From contig NZ_JAURVN010000002.1 in assembly GCF_030655415.1 (NCBI RefSeq), positions 468,817 through 532,816 on the forward strand: a DNA stretch of 64,000 bases, read 5' to 3'. The notes under the pieces are model-generated. The model did not search any database and was not told the origin of the DNA. It saw nothing but the letters and a program-made list of their open reading frames with translations. Each line of letters opens with the position of its first letter. Position 1 is the stretch's first letter. This DNA is from Herminiimonas sp. Lineage in GTDB: Bacteria > Pseudomonadota > Gammaproteobacteria > Burkholderiales > Burkholderiaceae. Positions 8,882 to 19,275 of the stretch are shown here, piece after piece. The position numbers and the translations under genes are program-made.

Positions 8882-9528
8882 GACTCGTTTTTCTTGTTCG
8901 CCAGCAGGATCACGCCGGCGGCCTGGATCAGCCGGCAGGTGCGGATCAGGGGCAGGCCGACCAGGGCGGTCGGATCGTCGTTCTCGATGGAGGCCAGGAG
9001 GGCGATGCCCAGGCCTTCGCTCTTGGCGCTGCCGGCGCAGTCGTAAGGCTGCTCGGCGTACAGGTAGTTTTCGATCTCATCGTCGCTGAGCAGTCGAAAC
9101 CGCACCTTCACCGCCGCCAGATCGGTCTGCTCGAAACCGCTTTGCTGGCACACGACCGCCACCGCGGTCTGGAACACGACGGTCTGGCCGCGCATCTGGC
9201 GCAACTGGGCGACGGCACGGGCGTGGCTACCGGGTTTCCCGAGCGGCTGGCCGTTCAGGTCCGCCACCTGATCCGAGCCGATCACCACCGCCTCCGGGAA
9301 GTTGGCGGCCACGGCCCTGGCCTTGGCCAGTGCCAGACGCCGGGCGAGTAGCGCCGGGGCTTCACCGGGCCGCGGGGTTTCATCCACGTCGGGCGAGGCG
9401 ACGTCGAAGGGGATTTGCAGGCGCTGCAGCAATTCACGGCGATACGGCGAGGTGGAGCCCAGAATCAGTCGGCGCGATGTTTGGGGAAGGAGGCCGGCGC
9501 GGGCATCCGGGGACGGTGCAGGGTTCAT
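8878..9528 (-). CDS. maf: Maf-like nucleotide pyrophosphatase (YceF type)
   Basis: A 216-aa Maf-family protein. The core begins LILGSTSPYRRELL, then VDET, and VIGSDQVADL includes the conserved acidic residue; later KPGSHARAVAQL and YDCAGSAKSEGLG follow. Maf proteins hydrolyse nucleotide triphosphates such as m7GTP or dTTP/UTP to monophosphates; the SDQV variant resembles the YceF (m7GTP) group. It is divergent from yceD with only 25 bases between them, the classic yceF/yceD-rpmF arrangement. It is co-transcribed with the downstream methyltransferase. Confidence 0.85.
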   Translation of the reverse strand: MNPAPSPDARAGLLPQTSRRLILGSTSPYRRELLQRLQIPFDVASPDVDETPRPGEAPALLARRLALAKARAVAANFPEAVVIGSDQVADLNGQPLGKPGSHARAVAQLRQMRGQTVVFQTAVAVVCQQSGFEQTDLAAVKVRFRLLSDDEIENYLYAEQPYDCAGSAKSEGLGIALLASIENDDPTALVGLPLIRTCRLIQAAGVILLANKKNES

Positions 9529-9553
9529 GCTTCGATTCTCTTACACTGCTGCC

Positions 9554-10099
9554 ATGTCCAGACATCTTCACGCCCAGCGGCTCAATATGCGGGTTTTTGC
9601 CCAGGAAGGCGTGCCGCTCGTCGAAATCACGCCGCTACAAAATTTACAGCGCCTGGCGCAGGAAATACAAGGGCTGGAACCCGACTTGACGGTCAGATGG
9701 CGGGCCACCGGCGAGTTGCGGCCCCGTGCCGGGTCCGATGACGATGTCTGGCTCCGGCTGGAAGCCAGGGCGACGCTGCCGCTGACCTGCCAGCGCTGCA
9801 TGGGCGCCGTGGCGACCGTGGTGGAAGTCGATCAGTGGTACCGCTTCGTCGCCGATGAAGACATCGCGATGCTTGAGGACGACCAGTCCGAAGAAGACCT
9901 GCTGGTCATGGCGCCGCAATTCGATTTGCTGGAAGTGCTGGAAGACGAGTTGCTGATGGCTTTGCCGCTGGTGCCCATGCATGAAACCTGCCCCGAAACC
10001 CCGGTGTTCAGCGCAGGGGAGTCCGAGCTGGCGCAGCAAGAGGATGCCAAGCCCCATCCCTTTGCGGCGCTGGCTCAGCTCAAAAAGCCGAAGCAATGA
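9554..10099 (+). CDS. yceD: DUF177 family protein YceD, 23S rRNA accumulation protein
   Basis: A 181-aa YceD protein, with the start at the ATG at 9554 (MSRHLHAQRL). It carries the family motif LTCQRCMGAV and is acidic after it (EDIAMLEDDQSEEDLLV). In E. coli YceD is linked to 23S rRNA accumulation; its molecular role is not established. It is encoded immediately before rpmF, as in most proteobacteria. Confidence 0.85.
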   Translation: MSRHLHAQRLNMRVFAQEGVPLVEITPLQNLQRLAQEIQGLEPDLTVRWRATGELRPRAGSDDDVWLRLEARATLPLTCQRCMGAVATVVEVDQWYRFVADEDIAMLEDDQSEEDLLVMAPQFDLLEVLEDELLMALPLVPMHETCPETPVFSAGESELAQQEDAKPHPFAALAQLKKPKQ

Positions 10100-10154
10100 T
10101 GGGGTTTTCCCCATGCGGTGAATGGGCCGGTGTTTTGCCAATGGGCGTGGCGAC

Positions 10155-10183
10155 TGGAAAAACCGGACGTATCGCGCTATAAT
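10155..10183 (+). promoter_or_regulatory. Predicted sigma-70 promoter for rpmF and the fab operon
   Basis: TGGAAA (10155-10160), a 17-base spacer and a perfect TATAAT (10178-10183), 76 bases before rpmF. The -10 is strong and the -35 weak. Confidence 0.5.
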
Positions 10184-10258
10184 CCGAGGCTTGACGTTGC
10201 TGCCCTCTGATGGGTGGCTGCGTAATTTACCCACCCTATACCCCCTCAGGAGCGGATC

Positions 10259-10441
10259 ATGGCCGTCCAGCAGAACAAAAAATCACCTTCCAAGCGCGGC
10301 ATGCACCGCGCTCACAATGCATTGACCGTGCCCGGCATCGCCGTCGAATCCACCACTGGCGAGACGCACCTGCGTCACCATATCAGCCCCACCGGTTTTT
10401 ACCGTGGCCGCAAGGTGCTGAAAACCAAATCCGAAGCGTAA
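10259..10441 (+). CDS. rpmF: 50S ribosomal protein L32
   Basis: A 60-aa bL32 protein: [20 protein letters not shown], then the conserved [11 protein letters not shown] motif. It has no Cys pair, so it is a zinc-free form. The Shine-Dalgarno is AGGAG, 6 bases before the ATG (CTCAGGAGCGGATC). A terminator follows at 10459-10489, so only some transcripts reach plsX, fitting high L32 demand relative to fatty-acid enzymes. Confidence 0.97.
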   Translation: MAVQQNKKSPSKRGMHRAHNALTVPGIAVESTTGETHLRHHISPTGFYRGRKVLKTKSEA

Positions 10442-10458
10442 TTCGCGCTTTAACGACC

Positions 10459-10489
10459 GGCCCGCACTGATACTGCGGGCCTTTGTTTT
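10459..10489 (+). terminator. Intrinsic terminator between rpmF and plsX
   Basis: GGCCCGCA (10459-10466) pairs perfectly with TGCGGGCC (10474-10481), followed by TTTGTTTT. It probably terminates most rpmF transcripts while letting some through to the fab genes. Confidence 0.8.
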
Positions 10490-10525
10490 GTTGAATTCCC
10501 CCATTTTGACTGCACAGGTCCTGCC

Positions 10526-11632
10526 GTGATCAGGATAGCCGTCGATGCCATGGGCGGGGATTTCGGCCCGTCCGTCACCATCCCGGCCAGTCAGGCTTTT
10601 CTGGACAGCCATCCGGAGGCCGCCATTGTGCTGGTGGGCCAGCCCGCCGCACTGGCCTCGCAGCCCCAGTATTCCCACCTCCAGTCCCATCCGCGCTGTC
10701 AGGTGCTGGCTGCTTCCGAGGTGGTGGCCATGGACGATCCGATCGAGGTCGCCTTGCGCCGCAAAAAAGACTCGTCGATGCGCGTCGCAATCACCCAGGT
10801 GAGGGACGGTGCCGCCCAAGCCGCGGTCTCGGCCGGCAACACCGGCGCGCTGATGGCCATTGCCCGTTATGTGCTCAAAACGCTGGACGGCATTGACCGC
10901 CCGGCCATTGCCACCCAGTTGCCCAATGCGGCTGGCGGCGCGACCACTGTGCTTGATCTGGGTGCCAATATCGATTGCACCGAAGACCATTTATTTCAGT
11001 TTGCGGTGATGGGCTCGGCCCTGGTTTCGGCCATCGCCAATAAATCAAATCCCAGTGTCGGCCTGCTCAATATTGGCGAAGAAGCAATCAAAGGCAGCGA
11101 AATAATAAAAAAAGCCGGCAAATTGCTGCGATCTGCCTCTAATGCCGGCGATTTGAACTTTCATGGCAATGTCGAAGGCAATGACATTTTCAAAGGCGTC
11201 GTTGACATCGTGGTCTGTGACGGCTTTGTCGGTAATGTCGCGCTGAAGGCCAGCGAAGGCCTGGCCAGCATGATTGGCGACTTCATGCGGGCTGAATTTT
11301 CACGCAATATCTTCACTAAATTTGCTGCTATCGTTGCTTATCCGGTGTTATCTGCCTTTAAAAACCGGGTTGATCACAGGCGTTACAATGGTGCGGCGCT
11401 GCTGGGCCTGCGTGGCCTGGTGTTTAAAAGCCACGGTTCGGCCGATGCGTTCGCTTTTGAGCGGGCTCTGAATCGGGCTTATGATGCAGCTCGCAACAAT
11501 TTGCTGGAGAGGGTGAGGGAACGCATTGCCCATGCTGCGCCGCTACTGGCTAAAGCCTCGGCGCAGCCGGGCGCCGCAGCCGCTCCGGTGGTTTTCCAGA
11601 TTGCTGATTCAATACCCTTGCACCCACTTTAA
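10526..11632 (+). CDS. plsX: Phosphate acyltransferase PlsX
   Basis: A 368-aa PlsX that makes acyl-phosphate from acyl-ACP, the first committed donor for membrane phospholipid. It starts with a GTG ([12 protein letters not shown] follows shortly). The family segments [23 protein letters not shown] and [12 protein letters not shown] are present. Bases 11040-11350 use noticeably AT-richer codons (ATA, AAA, TTA) than the rest, including an A7 run at 11107-11113. It lies between the rpmF terminator and fabH. Confidence 0.96.
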   Translation: MIRIAVDAMGGDFGPSVTIPASQAFLDSHPEAAIVLVGQPAALASQPQYSHLQSHPRCQVLAASEVVAMDDPIEVALRRKKDSSMRVAITQVRDGAAQAAVSAGNTGALMAIARYVLKTLDGIDRPAIATQLPNAAGGATTVLDLGANIDCTEDHLFQFAVMGSALVSAIANKSNPSVGLLNIGEEAIKGSEIIKKAGKLLRSASNAGDLNFHGNVEGNDIFKGVVDIVVCDGFVGNVALKASEGLASMIGDFMRAEFSRNIFTKFAAIVAYPVLSAFKNRVDHRRYNGAALLGLRGLVFKSHGSADAFAFERALNRAYDAARNNLLERVRERIAHAAPLLAKASAQPGAAAAPVVFQIADSIPLHPL

Positions 11633-11637
11633 TCACA

Positions 11638-12615
11638 ATGAGCCCTTATTCACGCATCACAGGCACGGGCAGCTACCTGCCGCCGCGCCGCTTGAGCAAC
11701 GCCGAACTGGTCGCTGAACTGGCCGCTCAAGGTGTTGAAACCTCTGACGAATGGATTGTCGAGCGCACCGGGATTCGGGCCCGCCACTTTGCCGCGCCCG
11801 AAGTGTGCAGCAGCGATTTGGGGGCCGAGGCTGCCAAAAACGCCTTGCAGGCCGCAGGCGTCGAAGCCAAAGACATTGATCTGATCATCGTCGCCACCTC
11901 AACCCCCGACATGATCTTTCCGTCGGCGGCATGCATTTTGCAAAACAAGCTCGGCATGGCTGGCTGCCCGGCGTTTGACGTGCAGGCGGTTTGCAGCGGC
12001 TTTGTGTATGCGCTGACCATTGCCGACGCGATGATCAAAACCGGTTCGGCCACCAAGGCGCTGGTGATAGGCGCGGAAGTCTTTTCGCGCATTCTGGATT
12101 TTTCAGACCGCACCACCTGCGTGCTGTTTGGCGACGGCGCCGGCGCCGTGGTGCTGGAAGCGTCCGAGACGCCCGGCATCCTGGCCACCGACTTGCACGC
12201 CGATGGCAAACACGTCGGTATTTTGTGTGTGCCGGGTACCGTGGCGGGCGGCAAGGTGCTGGGCGACCCGCTGCTCAAGATGGACGGGCAGGCCGTCTTC
12301 AAGCTGGCGGTGGGTGTGCTCGAAGACGCGGCGCGCGCGACCCTGGCCAAGGCTGGCCTGCAGGAGGCCGATATCGACTGGCTGATTCCGCACCAGGCCA
12401 ATATCCGCATCATGCAGAGCACCGCGAGGAAGCTCAAGATGTCGATGGAAAAAGTGATCGTCACGGTGGACCAGCACGGCAACACCTCGGCCGCTTCCAT
12501 TCCGTTGGCGCTCGACGTGTCGGTGCGCAGCGGCAAGATCAAAAAGGGTGACACCCTGATGCTCGAAGGCGTGGGCGGGGGCTTCACCTGGGGTGCCGTA
12601 CTCCTGAATCTATAG
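11638..12615 (+). CDS. fabH: Beta-ketoacyl-ACP synthase III
   Basis: A 325-aa FabH that condenses acetyl-CoA with malonyl-ACP to start fatty acid synthesis. The active-site Cys is Cys119 in [10 protein letters not shown]; His is in IPHQANIRI and Asn in HGNTSAAS. The start is ATG at 11638, five bases after the plsX stop. It is encoded between plsX and fabD as in most proteobacteria. Confidence 0.96.
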   Translation: MSPYSRITGTGSYLPPRRLSNAELVAELAAQGVETSDEWIVERTGIRARHFAAPEVCSSDLGAEAAKNALQAAGVEAKDIDLIIVATSTPDMIFPSAACILQNKLGMAGCPAFDVQAVCSGFVYALTIADAMIKTGSATKALVIGAEVFSRILDFSDRTTCVLFGDGAGAVVLEASETPGILATDLHADGKHVGILCVPGTVAGGKVLGDPLLKMDGQAVFKLAVGVLEDAARATLAKAGLQEADIDWLIPHQANIRIMQSTARKLKMSMEKVIVTVDQHGNTSAASIPLALDVSVRSGKIKKGDTLMLEGVGGGFTWGAVLLNL

Positions 12616-12666
12616 CCTCCTACGCCTGTCACCTAGGGGTTGGAAACTGTTTTTATTGATGACTTC

Positions 12667-13613
12667 ATGAAACCTTTTGCTTTTGTTTTTCCCGGGCAAG
12701 GCTCCCAGTCGGTGGGCATGCTGGACGCCTGGGGTGATCACCCTGCCGTGCTGGAGACGCTCCGGGAGGCATCCGACGCGCTCGGCGAGGACCTTGCCAG
12801 ACTGATCAGGGAAGGCCCGAAGGAAGCGCTGGCGCTGACCACCAACACCCAGCCGGTGATGCTGGTTGCCGGTGTGGCGGCTTACCGTGCCTGGATGGCC
12901 GAGACTGGCGCGGCGCCTTCTGTCGTTGCCGGCCATTCGCTCGGTGAATATTCCGCGCTGGTGGCCGCCGGTGTCTTGAGCCTGGCGCAGGCGGCGCCGC
13001 TGGTGCGTTTTCGCGCGCAGGCCATGCAGGATGCGGTGCCGGTGGGCGTGGGCGCGATGGCTGCGATTTTGGGCATGCCGGCGTCCCGGGTCGTTGAAGG
13101 TTGCACCGAAGCTGTTCGCACGTTTGGCCCGAACACCGCTGAAGTCGTGGAGGCTGTCAACTTCAACGACCCGATGCAGACGGTGATTGCCGGCAGCAAG
13201 GCCGCCGTGGAAAAAGCCTGCGAAGTGCTCAAGGCCAGGGGCGCCAAGCGCGCCTTGCCGCTGCCGGTGTCGGCCCCGTTTCACTCCAGCCTGATGAAAC
13301 CCGCCGCCGACAGGCTGAAGGAAAAACTCTCTGGCGTGAGTTTCGCCGCGCCGCGGCTCCCGCTGATCAACAACATCGAGGTCGCCGTCGAGACAGAGCC
13401 CGACCGTATTCGCGCAGCCTTGTACAAGCAGGCCTTTGGGCCGGTCCGCTGGGTCGAATGTGTGCAGGCCATCAAGACGCGCGGGTTGTCCGTCCTTGTC
13501 GAGTGCGGCCCCGGCAAGGTTCTGGCCGGCATGGTCAAGCGCATCGATGCGGAACTGACAGGCGTGGCCCTGTTCGATCCCGATAGCATGGCGCAAGCCA
13601 AGGAATTGCTGGC

Positions 13614-13617
<4 letters not shown>
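12667..13617 (+). CDS. fabD: Malonyl-CoA-ACP transacylase
   Basis: A 316-aa FabD that transfers malonyl from CoA to ACP. It starts MKPFAFVFPGQGSQSVGM and has the catalytic Ser91 in AGHSLGEYSAL. The preceding sequence lacks a clear Shine-Dalgarno; an in-frame TTG at 12640 is possible, but the ATG at 12667 places the family N-terminus correctly. It overlaps fabG by 4 bases (ATGA). Confidence 0.95.
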
Positions 13618-14777
<1,160 letters not shown>

Positions 14778-14779
<2 letters not shown>

Positions 14780-14796
14780 AGACCCCGGTCTTTTTT
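14778..14796 (+). terminator. First acpP terminator
   Basis: AAAGAC/GTCTTT stem with loop CCCG and six T residues (14791-14796), starting inside the acpP stop codon. The stem is short, so termination may be partial. Confidence 0.6.
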
Positions 14797-14807
14797 CATC
14801 CCGCTTG

Positions 14808-14828
14808 AAGGGCCGTCTCCGGCCTTTT
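14808..14828 (+). terminator. Second acpP terminator, tandem
   Basis: GGCCG (14811-14815) pairs with CGGCC (14820-14824), with flanking A-T pairs, followed by TTTT. It sits 12 bases after the first and 23 bases before fabF, giving tandem terminators that may adjust acpP:fabF ratio. Confidence 0.55.
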
Positions 14829-14851
14829 GAGAATTTCTTCAGGATTTGCGC

Positions 14852-16096
14852 ATGAGCCGTCGTCGCGTCGTTGTGACAGGTCTGGGTTGCATCAGCCCCG
14901 TGGGTAACACGGTGGCTGAGAGCTGGGCCAATTTGCTGGCGGGTCAGTCCGGCATTGACCTGATCACCAAATTCGATGCCAGTGCCTTTGCCTGCAGGAT
15001 TGCGGGCGAAGTCAAGGGTTTTTCCATCGGGGACTACATCCCCGAAAAAGAAGCCCGGCACATGGATACCTTTATCCACTACGGTCTGGCGGCGGCCTGC
15101 CAGGCGGTGGCCGACAGTGGCCTGAAAACCGGTGAAGCGCTGACCGGCGACGAGGCCGTGCGCATCGGTTGCGTCATCGGTTCGGGCATTGGCGGCTTGC
15201 CGCTGATTGAAGACACCCACGATGAACTGGCCAAGCGCGGTCCGCGGCGCATCACGCCGTTTTTTGTACCCGGCACGATCATCAACATGATCGCCGGCCA
15301 TGTGTCGATGAAATTCGGTTTCAAGGGCCCCAACATTGCCATCGTCACGGCATGCACGACCGGCTTGCATTGCATCGGCGATGCTGGCCGCATGATCGAG
15401 TACGGCGATGCGGACGTGATGGTTGCGGGCGGCTCCGAGGCGACGGTCTCGCCGCTGGGCATAGGCGGGTTTGCCGCGATGCGCGCGCTGTCCACCCGCA
15501 ACGACGACCCCAAGACCGCCAGCCGCCCCTGGGACAAGGACCGGGACGGTTTTGTGCTGGGCGAGGGCGCCGGCATGATGGTGCTCGAAGAGTACGAACA
15601 TGCCAAAGCGCGGGGCGCCAGAATTTATGCCGAGCTGGCGGGTTTCGGCATGAGTGCCGATGCCGGGCACATCACGGCGCCCAACATGGACGGCCCGCGC
15701 CGCGCCATGCTGGGCGCGCTGCGCAATGCCGGCCTTAATGCCGATGCGGTGGATTACCTCAATGCCCACGGCACCTCGACGCCGCTGGGCGACACCAACG
15801 AGAGCAACGCCATCAAGGCCGCGTTCGGCGACCATGCCAGACGCATGGTGGTGAGCTCGACCAAGTCCATGACCGGGCACCTGCTCGGCGGCGCGGGCGG
15901 CATCGAGTCGGTGTTTGCCGTGCTGGCGCTGCACCATCAGAAGATTCCGCCGACCATCAACATCTTCAGCCAGGATCCCGAGTGCGACCTGGATTACTGC
16001 GCGAACACGGCCCGTGACGCCAAAATCGACGTTGCCGTCAAAAACAACTTCGGTTTTGGCGGCACCAACGGGACGCTGGTGTTCAAGCGGGCCTGA
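14852..16096 (+). CDS. fabF: 3-oxoacyl-ACP synthase II
   Basis: A 414-aa FabF elongating condensing enzyme. Cys168 is in [11 protein letters not shown], with His residues in [11 protein letters not shown] and [13 protein letters not shown], forming the Cys-His-His triad. The start is the ATG at 14852 ([10 protein letters not shown]). It is the last gene of the fab cluster, followed by the YgfX-like gene. Confidence 0.96.
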   Translation: MSRRRVVVTGLGCISPVGNTVAESWANLLAGQSGIDLITKFDASAFACRIAGEVKGFSIGDYIPEKEARHMDTFIHYGLAAACQAVADSGLKTGEALTGDEAVRIGCVIGSGIGGLPLIEDTHDELAKRGPRRITPFFVPGTIINMIAGHVSMKFGFKGPNIAIVTACTTGLHCIGDAGRMIEYGDADVMVAGGSEATVSPLGIGGFAAMRALSTRNDDPKTASRPWDKDRDGFVLGEGAGMMVLEEYEHAKARGARIYAELAGFGMSADAGHITAPNMDGPRRAMLGALRNAGLNADAVDYLNAHGTSTPLGDTNESNAIKAAFGDHARRMVVSSTKSMTGHLLGGAGGIESVFAVLALHHQKIPPTINIFSQDPECDLDYCANTARDAKIDVAVKNNFGFGGTNGTLVFKRA

Positions 16097-16150
16097 TGCT
16101 TCTTTCTTTCACGCGATCAGTCTCAAGCCCCGTCAAGTCCTGCCCTGACC

Positions 16151-16669
16151 ATGCATAACGCCCCACCGGTTGTCTATCCGCTGGGGCGCTCGCATTTTCA
16201 GGGCTTGGTGCTGCTGGGCCTCTGGCTGGCCGGGCTGGCGGTGCTGGCGCTGTGGTGGCATGCCGCGCCAGGGTTTGACTGGCGGCTGGGGGCGGCGCTT
16301 GCCGCCACGCTGGCATCCGGTGCATTGGCCGGGCTGGGATGGAAAAACTCGCCCATCGGCCAATTGCGCTGGGACGGGCAGGTCTGGCGTTGGGAAAGTC
16401 AGGGTTATCAGGCGGGAACACTGGTGCGAGAGCTGTCGGTTGAGCTTGATTTTCAGCGCATCCTGCTGCTTAGGCTGGAGAACCACGACCACGCCACCCT
16501 ATGGCTGTGGGCCGGCCGGACAGCCCTGCCGGAACGCTGGCTGGATTTGCGCCGTGCCGTCTATTCGCGGTCCAAGGCATTGCCCATCGCCATGCCGCCT
16601 GATCCCATGCCACCTGTTGCCGCAGCGGATTGTTTGACCGAACCCCATCGGCCGCGCCCTTATTCATGA
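16151..16669 (+). CDS. YgfX/CptA-like membrane protein
   Basis: A 172-aa protein with two hydrophobic segments near the N-terminus (LVLLGLWLAGLAVLALWW and AALAATLASGALAGLG) and a soluble tail. LRWDGQVWRW, LLLRLEN and LWLWAG...WLDLRRAVYSR align by eye with E. coli YgfX (CptA), a membrane protein reported as the toxin partner of CptB/SdhE. The identity to E. coli is moderate, so this is a family-level guess. The C-terminal 25 residues are Pro-rich. The last base of its stop region overlaps the rpoE ATG (ATGA), so rpoE is translationally coupled to it. Confidence 0.5.
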   Translation: MHNAPPVVYPLGRSHFQGLVLLGLWLAGLAVLALWWHAAPGFDWRLGAALAATLASGALAGLGWKNSPIGQLRWDGQVWRWESQGYQAGTLVRELSVELDFQRILLLRLENHDHATLWLWAGRTALPERWLDLRRAVYSRSKALPIAMPPDPMPPVAAADCLTEPHRPRPYS

Positions 16670-17310
16670 GCGCCGACACGCCCCCTCAAGAACCTGCCAC
16701 GGCCAGCGATAGCGATGCCATGCTGGTCGAGCGTACGGTCGCGGGCGACCAGAAAGCGTTTGAGCTGCTGGTGATCAAATACCAGCGCCGCATTCAGCGC
16801 CTGATCGGTCGCATGGTGCGTGATGTGGACCTGGTGGAAGACATTGCCCAGGACACTTTTATCCGGGCTTACCGCGCGCTCGCCCAGTTCCGGGGCGAGG
16901 CCCAGTTCTACACCTGGCTGTACCGGATTGCCGTCAACACCGCGAAAAAGGCGTTGATGGAGCTCAAGCGCAACCCGACGGTCTCGGAAAATTCCTTTAG
17001 ATCCGGCCAAAGCGATGAAGGCGATGAAACTTCCCCGCTGGAAAACGAACTAATCAGTTCGGAAACGCCCGAAGCCGTGCTTGCCGGCAAGGAGATTGCA
17101 CAAATGGTCAACGCCGCCATGGACGCTTTGCCCGAAGAGTTGCGCCTGGCCATTACCTTGCGGGAGATTGAAGGTTTGAGCTACGAAGAGATCGCTGAGG
17201 CGATGAATTGTCCGATTGGCACCGTGCGTTCACGTATTTTCAGGGCTCGGGAAGCTATTTCCGAAAGAATAAAACCCTTGCTGGAAAATCAGTCCGGCAA
17301 GCGGTGGTAA
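16666..17310 (+). CDS. rpoE: ECF sigma factor RpoE (sigma-E)
   Basis: A 214-aa ECF sigma factor. Region 2 reads YQRRIQRLIGRMVRD...EDIAQDTFIRAYRALAQF and region 4 is LREIEGLSYEEIAEAMNCPIGTVRSRIFRAR, the helix-turn-helix that reads the -35. The start is the ATG at 16666; the frame is open upstream to 16630. It is followed by genes for an RseA-like anti-sigma factor, RseB and DegP, so it is the sigma-E envelope stress factor (AlgU/RpoE). A long palindrome lies right after its stop. Confidence 0.93.
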   Translation: MSADTPPQEPATASDSDAMLVERTVAGDQKAFELLVIKYQRRIQRLIGRMVRDVDLVEDIAQDTFIRAYRALAQFRGEAQFYTWLYRIAVNTAKKALMELKRNPTVSENSFRSGQSDEGDETSPLENELISSETPEAVLAGKEIAQMVNAAMDALPEELRLAITLREIEGLSYEEIAEAMNCPIGTVRSRIFRAREAISERIKPLLENQSGKRW

Positions 17311-17323
17311 AGGAACCCACAGG

Positions 17324-17499
17324 ACACTGGTACTGCAACCCAAAAATATCGAAACATGAAAGCGCGTCTTTGCACCCATGGCGGCGTTGCAACCCTTGCG
17401 AAGGCGGCCACCAGCCTTCGCTGCGGCTTGCGCCTTGCCCTGGGTACGAATCCATCACTTTCATGATGTTTCGCTACTTCCGGGTTGCAGTACCAGAGT
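17324..17499. repeat. ~175-bp near-palindromic element between rpoE and rseA
   Basis: CTGGTACTGCAACCC (17327-17341) is a perfect 15-bp inverted repeat of GGGTTGCAGTACCAG (17482-17496). Inside it, the arms continue as imperfect inverted repeats: CGAAACA...TGAAAG (about 17350-17361) against CTTTCATGATGTTTCG (about 17459-17474), and a central GCGAAGGC (17399-17406) / GCCTTCGC (17413-17420 region) with an 8-base loop. The whole interval can fold into one long hairpin. It has no open reading frame on its own and looks like a palindromic MITE-type or REP-type repeat inserted between rpoE and rseA. Confidence 0.7.
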
Positions 17500-17540
17500 A
17501 AATGATTGAAACCGGCAGGCACAAGCTGCCCAGGGACACC

Positions 17541-18176
17541 ATGAAACCGATAACGCAAAACCGTGAACTGATTTCCGCCCTGGTTGACGGCCAGTTGGAG
17601 GGTGAGGACTTTGCCGATGCACTCGCGGTGTGCGAAGGCGATGCCCAGGCGCTGGCCCGCTGGAATGCCTATCATCTTATTGGTGATGTGTTGCGTTCGC
17701 CCGGGCTGACGGCGCATGCGTCTGATGCGGCGTTTGTCACGCGCCTGAGCGCTCGCCTGAGCCTGGAGCCGGCCCTCGATGCAAAACCGGGGGTGGCTGC
17801 GTCTGCCGATTCGGAAGGACAAAAAAGCCTGCCGATAGCCGGGCAACCGGCAGGCAATGTTCCGCGCGAGGCCGCCAACGATGCCGGCTTTCGCTGGAGG
17901 CTGGTGGCGGGTTTTGCTTCCATCACGGCCGTGGCGGCGATTGCCTGGCACGTCGGGTCGGGTCTGCTGACGCCTTCTGCCGCGCCACAACTGGCCCGGT
18001 CAGATACCGCGCAGCAGGTGCTGGTCGTGTCCGGACAGGGCACCATGGTGCGCGATGCCAGAATGCAGGAACTGCTGGCTGCGCACAAGCAGTTTGGCGG
18101 TACCTCGGCTTTGCAGGTGCCCTCGGGCTTCCTGCGGAACGCCACGTTTGAAACGTCTCAGGACGAACGGCGTTGA
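17541..18176 (+). CDS. rseA: Anti-sigma-E factor RseA-like
   Basis: A 211-aa protein. The N-terminal domain (ISALVDGQLEGEDFADAL...ARWNAYHLIGDVLR) matches the RseA/MucA sigma-binding region. One transmembrane helix lies near residues 120-140 (LVAGFASITAVAAIAWHVG), leaving a periplasmic tail. It would hold sigma-E at the inner membrane until cleaved by DegS-type proteases. I chose the ATG at 17541 (MKPITQNREL, SD GGGA); an ATG at 17502 is in frame but lies right against the palindromic element. It overlaps in reading with the start region of rseB (TTGA). Confidence 0.88.
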   Translation: MKPITQNRELISALVDGQLEGEDFADALAVCEGDAQALARWNAYHLIGDVLRSPGLTAHASDAAFVTRLSARLSLEPALDAKPGVAASADSEGQKSLPIAGQPAGNVPREAANDAGFRWRLVAGFASITAVAAIAWHVGSGLLTPSAAPQLARSDTAQQVLVVSGQGTMVRDARMQELLAAHKQFGGTSALQVPSGFLRNATFETSQDERR

Positions 18177-18214
18177 AGCGGTCGCTGTCCGCAACGCCAC
18201 GCCTGTCCAGCGCC

Positions 18215-19225
18215 ATGAACCTCAAGACTTTTCGCCTTGTTGCCCTTGTCGTCTGTTCGTTGACAGTTGCTGATTTCATGGCGGCTCAGACACGGGAACC
18301 GGCCGCTTCGGGGCTTGCCGCGGAGGCCAACAACATCAACGACTGGTTGATGCGCATGCATGAAGCCTCCAGAGACCGTTCTTATGTGGGCACGTTTGTG
18401 GTGACTTCCGGCGGTGTGATGGCCAGCGCCAAAATCTGGCATGTCTGCGACGGTGTGCAGCAAATTGAACGGGTCGAAACGCTGACAGGCGTACCGCGCG
18501 CGATCTTCCGGCATAACGACCTGGTTGTGACCTTCATGCCTGAGCGCAAGGTGGTCCGTACTGAAAAGCGGGAATCGCTGGGCCTTTTTCCCGAGTTGCT
18601 CAAATCCACCAACAACCGGATTGCCGACTTCTACAAAGCCCGGCAGGAGGGCAGAGAGCGGGTGGCGGGCGTGGAGACCGACATCATTGCCTTGACGCCG
18701 AAAGACGCGATGCGCTTTGGTTACCGCGTCTGGGCCGAGCAGAAGAAGGGACTGGTCGTCAAGCTGCAAACGCTGGACACCGACGGCAAAGTGCTTGAGC
18801 AGGCGGCATTTTCAGAATTGCAGTTTGACGCGCCCATCAAAATTGACGAACTGCTGCAAATGATGGGCAGGATCGATGGTTACCGGGTTGACAAGCCTGG
18901 CTTGGTCAAAACCACGGCCAGCGCCGAGGGCTGGGTGCTGAAAACACCGGTGGCCGGCTTTCAGCCCATGAGCTGCTACAAGCGCCCGGATGCGACGCAG
19001 TCCAGGGGCGACCCCATGCAGTGGATTTTTTCCGACGGCCTGGCTTCCGTGTCGATTTTTGTCGAGCCTTTCGACAGTCAGCGCCACACCAAGGAATCCG
19101 GGCTGTCCCTGGGCGCCACCCAGTCGCTGACCCGGCGTGTCGACGCTTACTGGCTGACCGTGATGGGCGAGGCGCCCATGACCACCCTGCGCCTGTTCGC
19201 CGACGGTCTTGAACGCATGAAGTAG
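18215..19225 (+). CDS. rseB: Sigma-E regulatory protein RseB/MucB
   Basis: A 336-aa periplasmic protein. The signal peptide is MNLKTFRLVALVVCSLTVADFMAAQ, after which the RseB fold continues (WLMRMHEASRDRSYVGTFVV, then FMPERKVV and RFGYRVWAEQKKGLVVK). RseB binds the periplasmic part of RseA and protects it from proteolysis; lipid or lipoprotein ligands relieve this in E. coli. A TTG at 18173 overlapping the rseA stop is in frame, but the ATG at 18215 puts the signal peptide at the N-terminus. Confidence 0.87.
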   Translation: MNLKTFRLVALVVCSLTVADFMAAQTREPAASGLAAEANNINDWLMRMHEASRDRSYVGTFVVTSGGVMASAKIWHVCDGVQQIERVETLTGVPRAIFRHNDLVVTFMPERKVVRTEKRESLGLFPELLKSTNNRIADFYKARQEGRERVAGVETDIIALTPKDAMRFGYRVWAEQKKGLVVKLQTLDTDGKVLEQAAFSELQFDAPIKIDELLQMMGRIDGYRVDKPGLVKTTASAEGWVLKTPVAGFQPMSCYKRPDATQSRGDPMQWIFSDGLASVSIFVEPFDSQRHTKESGLSLGATQSLTRRVDAYWLTVMGEAPMTTLRLFADGLERMK

Positions 19226-19275
19226 CGCCTCATTTTTCCGATAATTTCTGTTCCGGCAATTTTTTTCGAAGGCTG

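Noticed and set aside
17502..17540. Longer rseA start at 17502
   Set aside because: It lies directly against the palindromic element and lacks a ribosome site; the ATG at 17541 has one and fits the family start.
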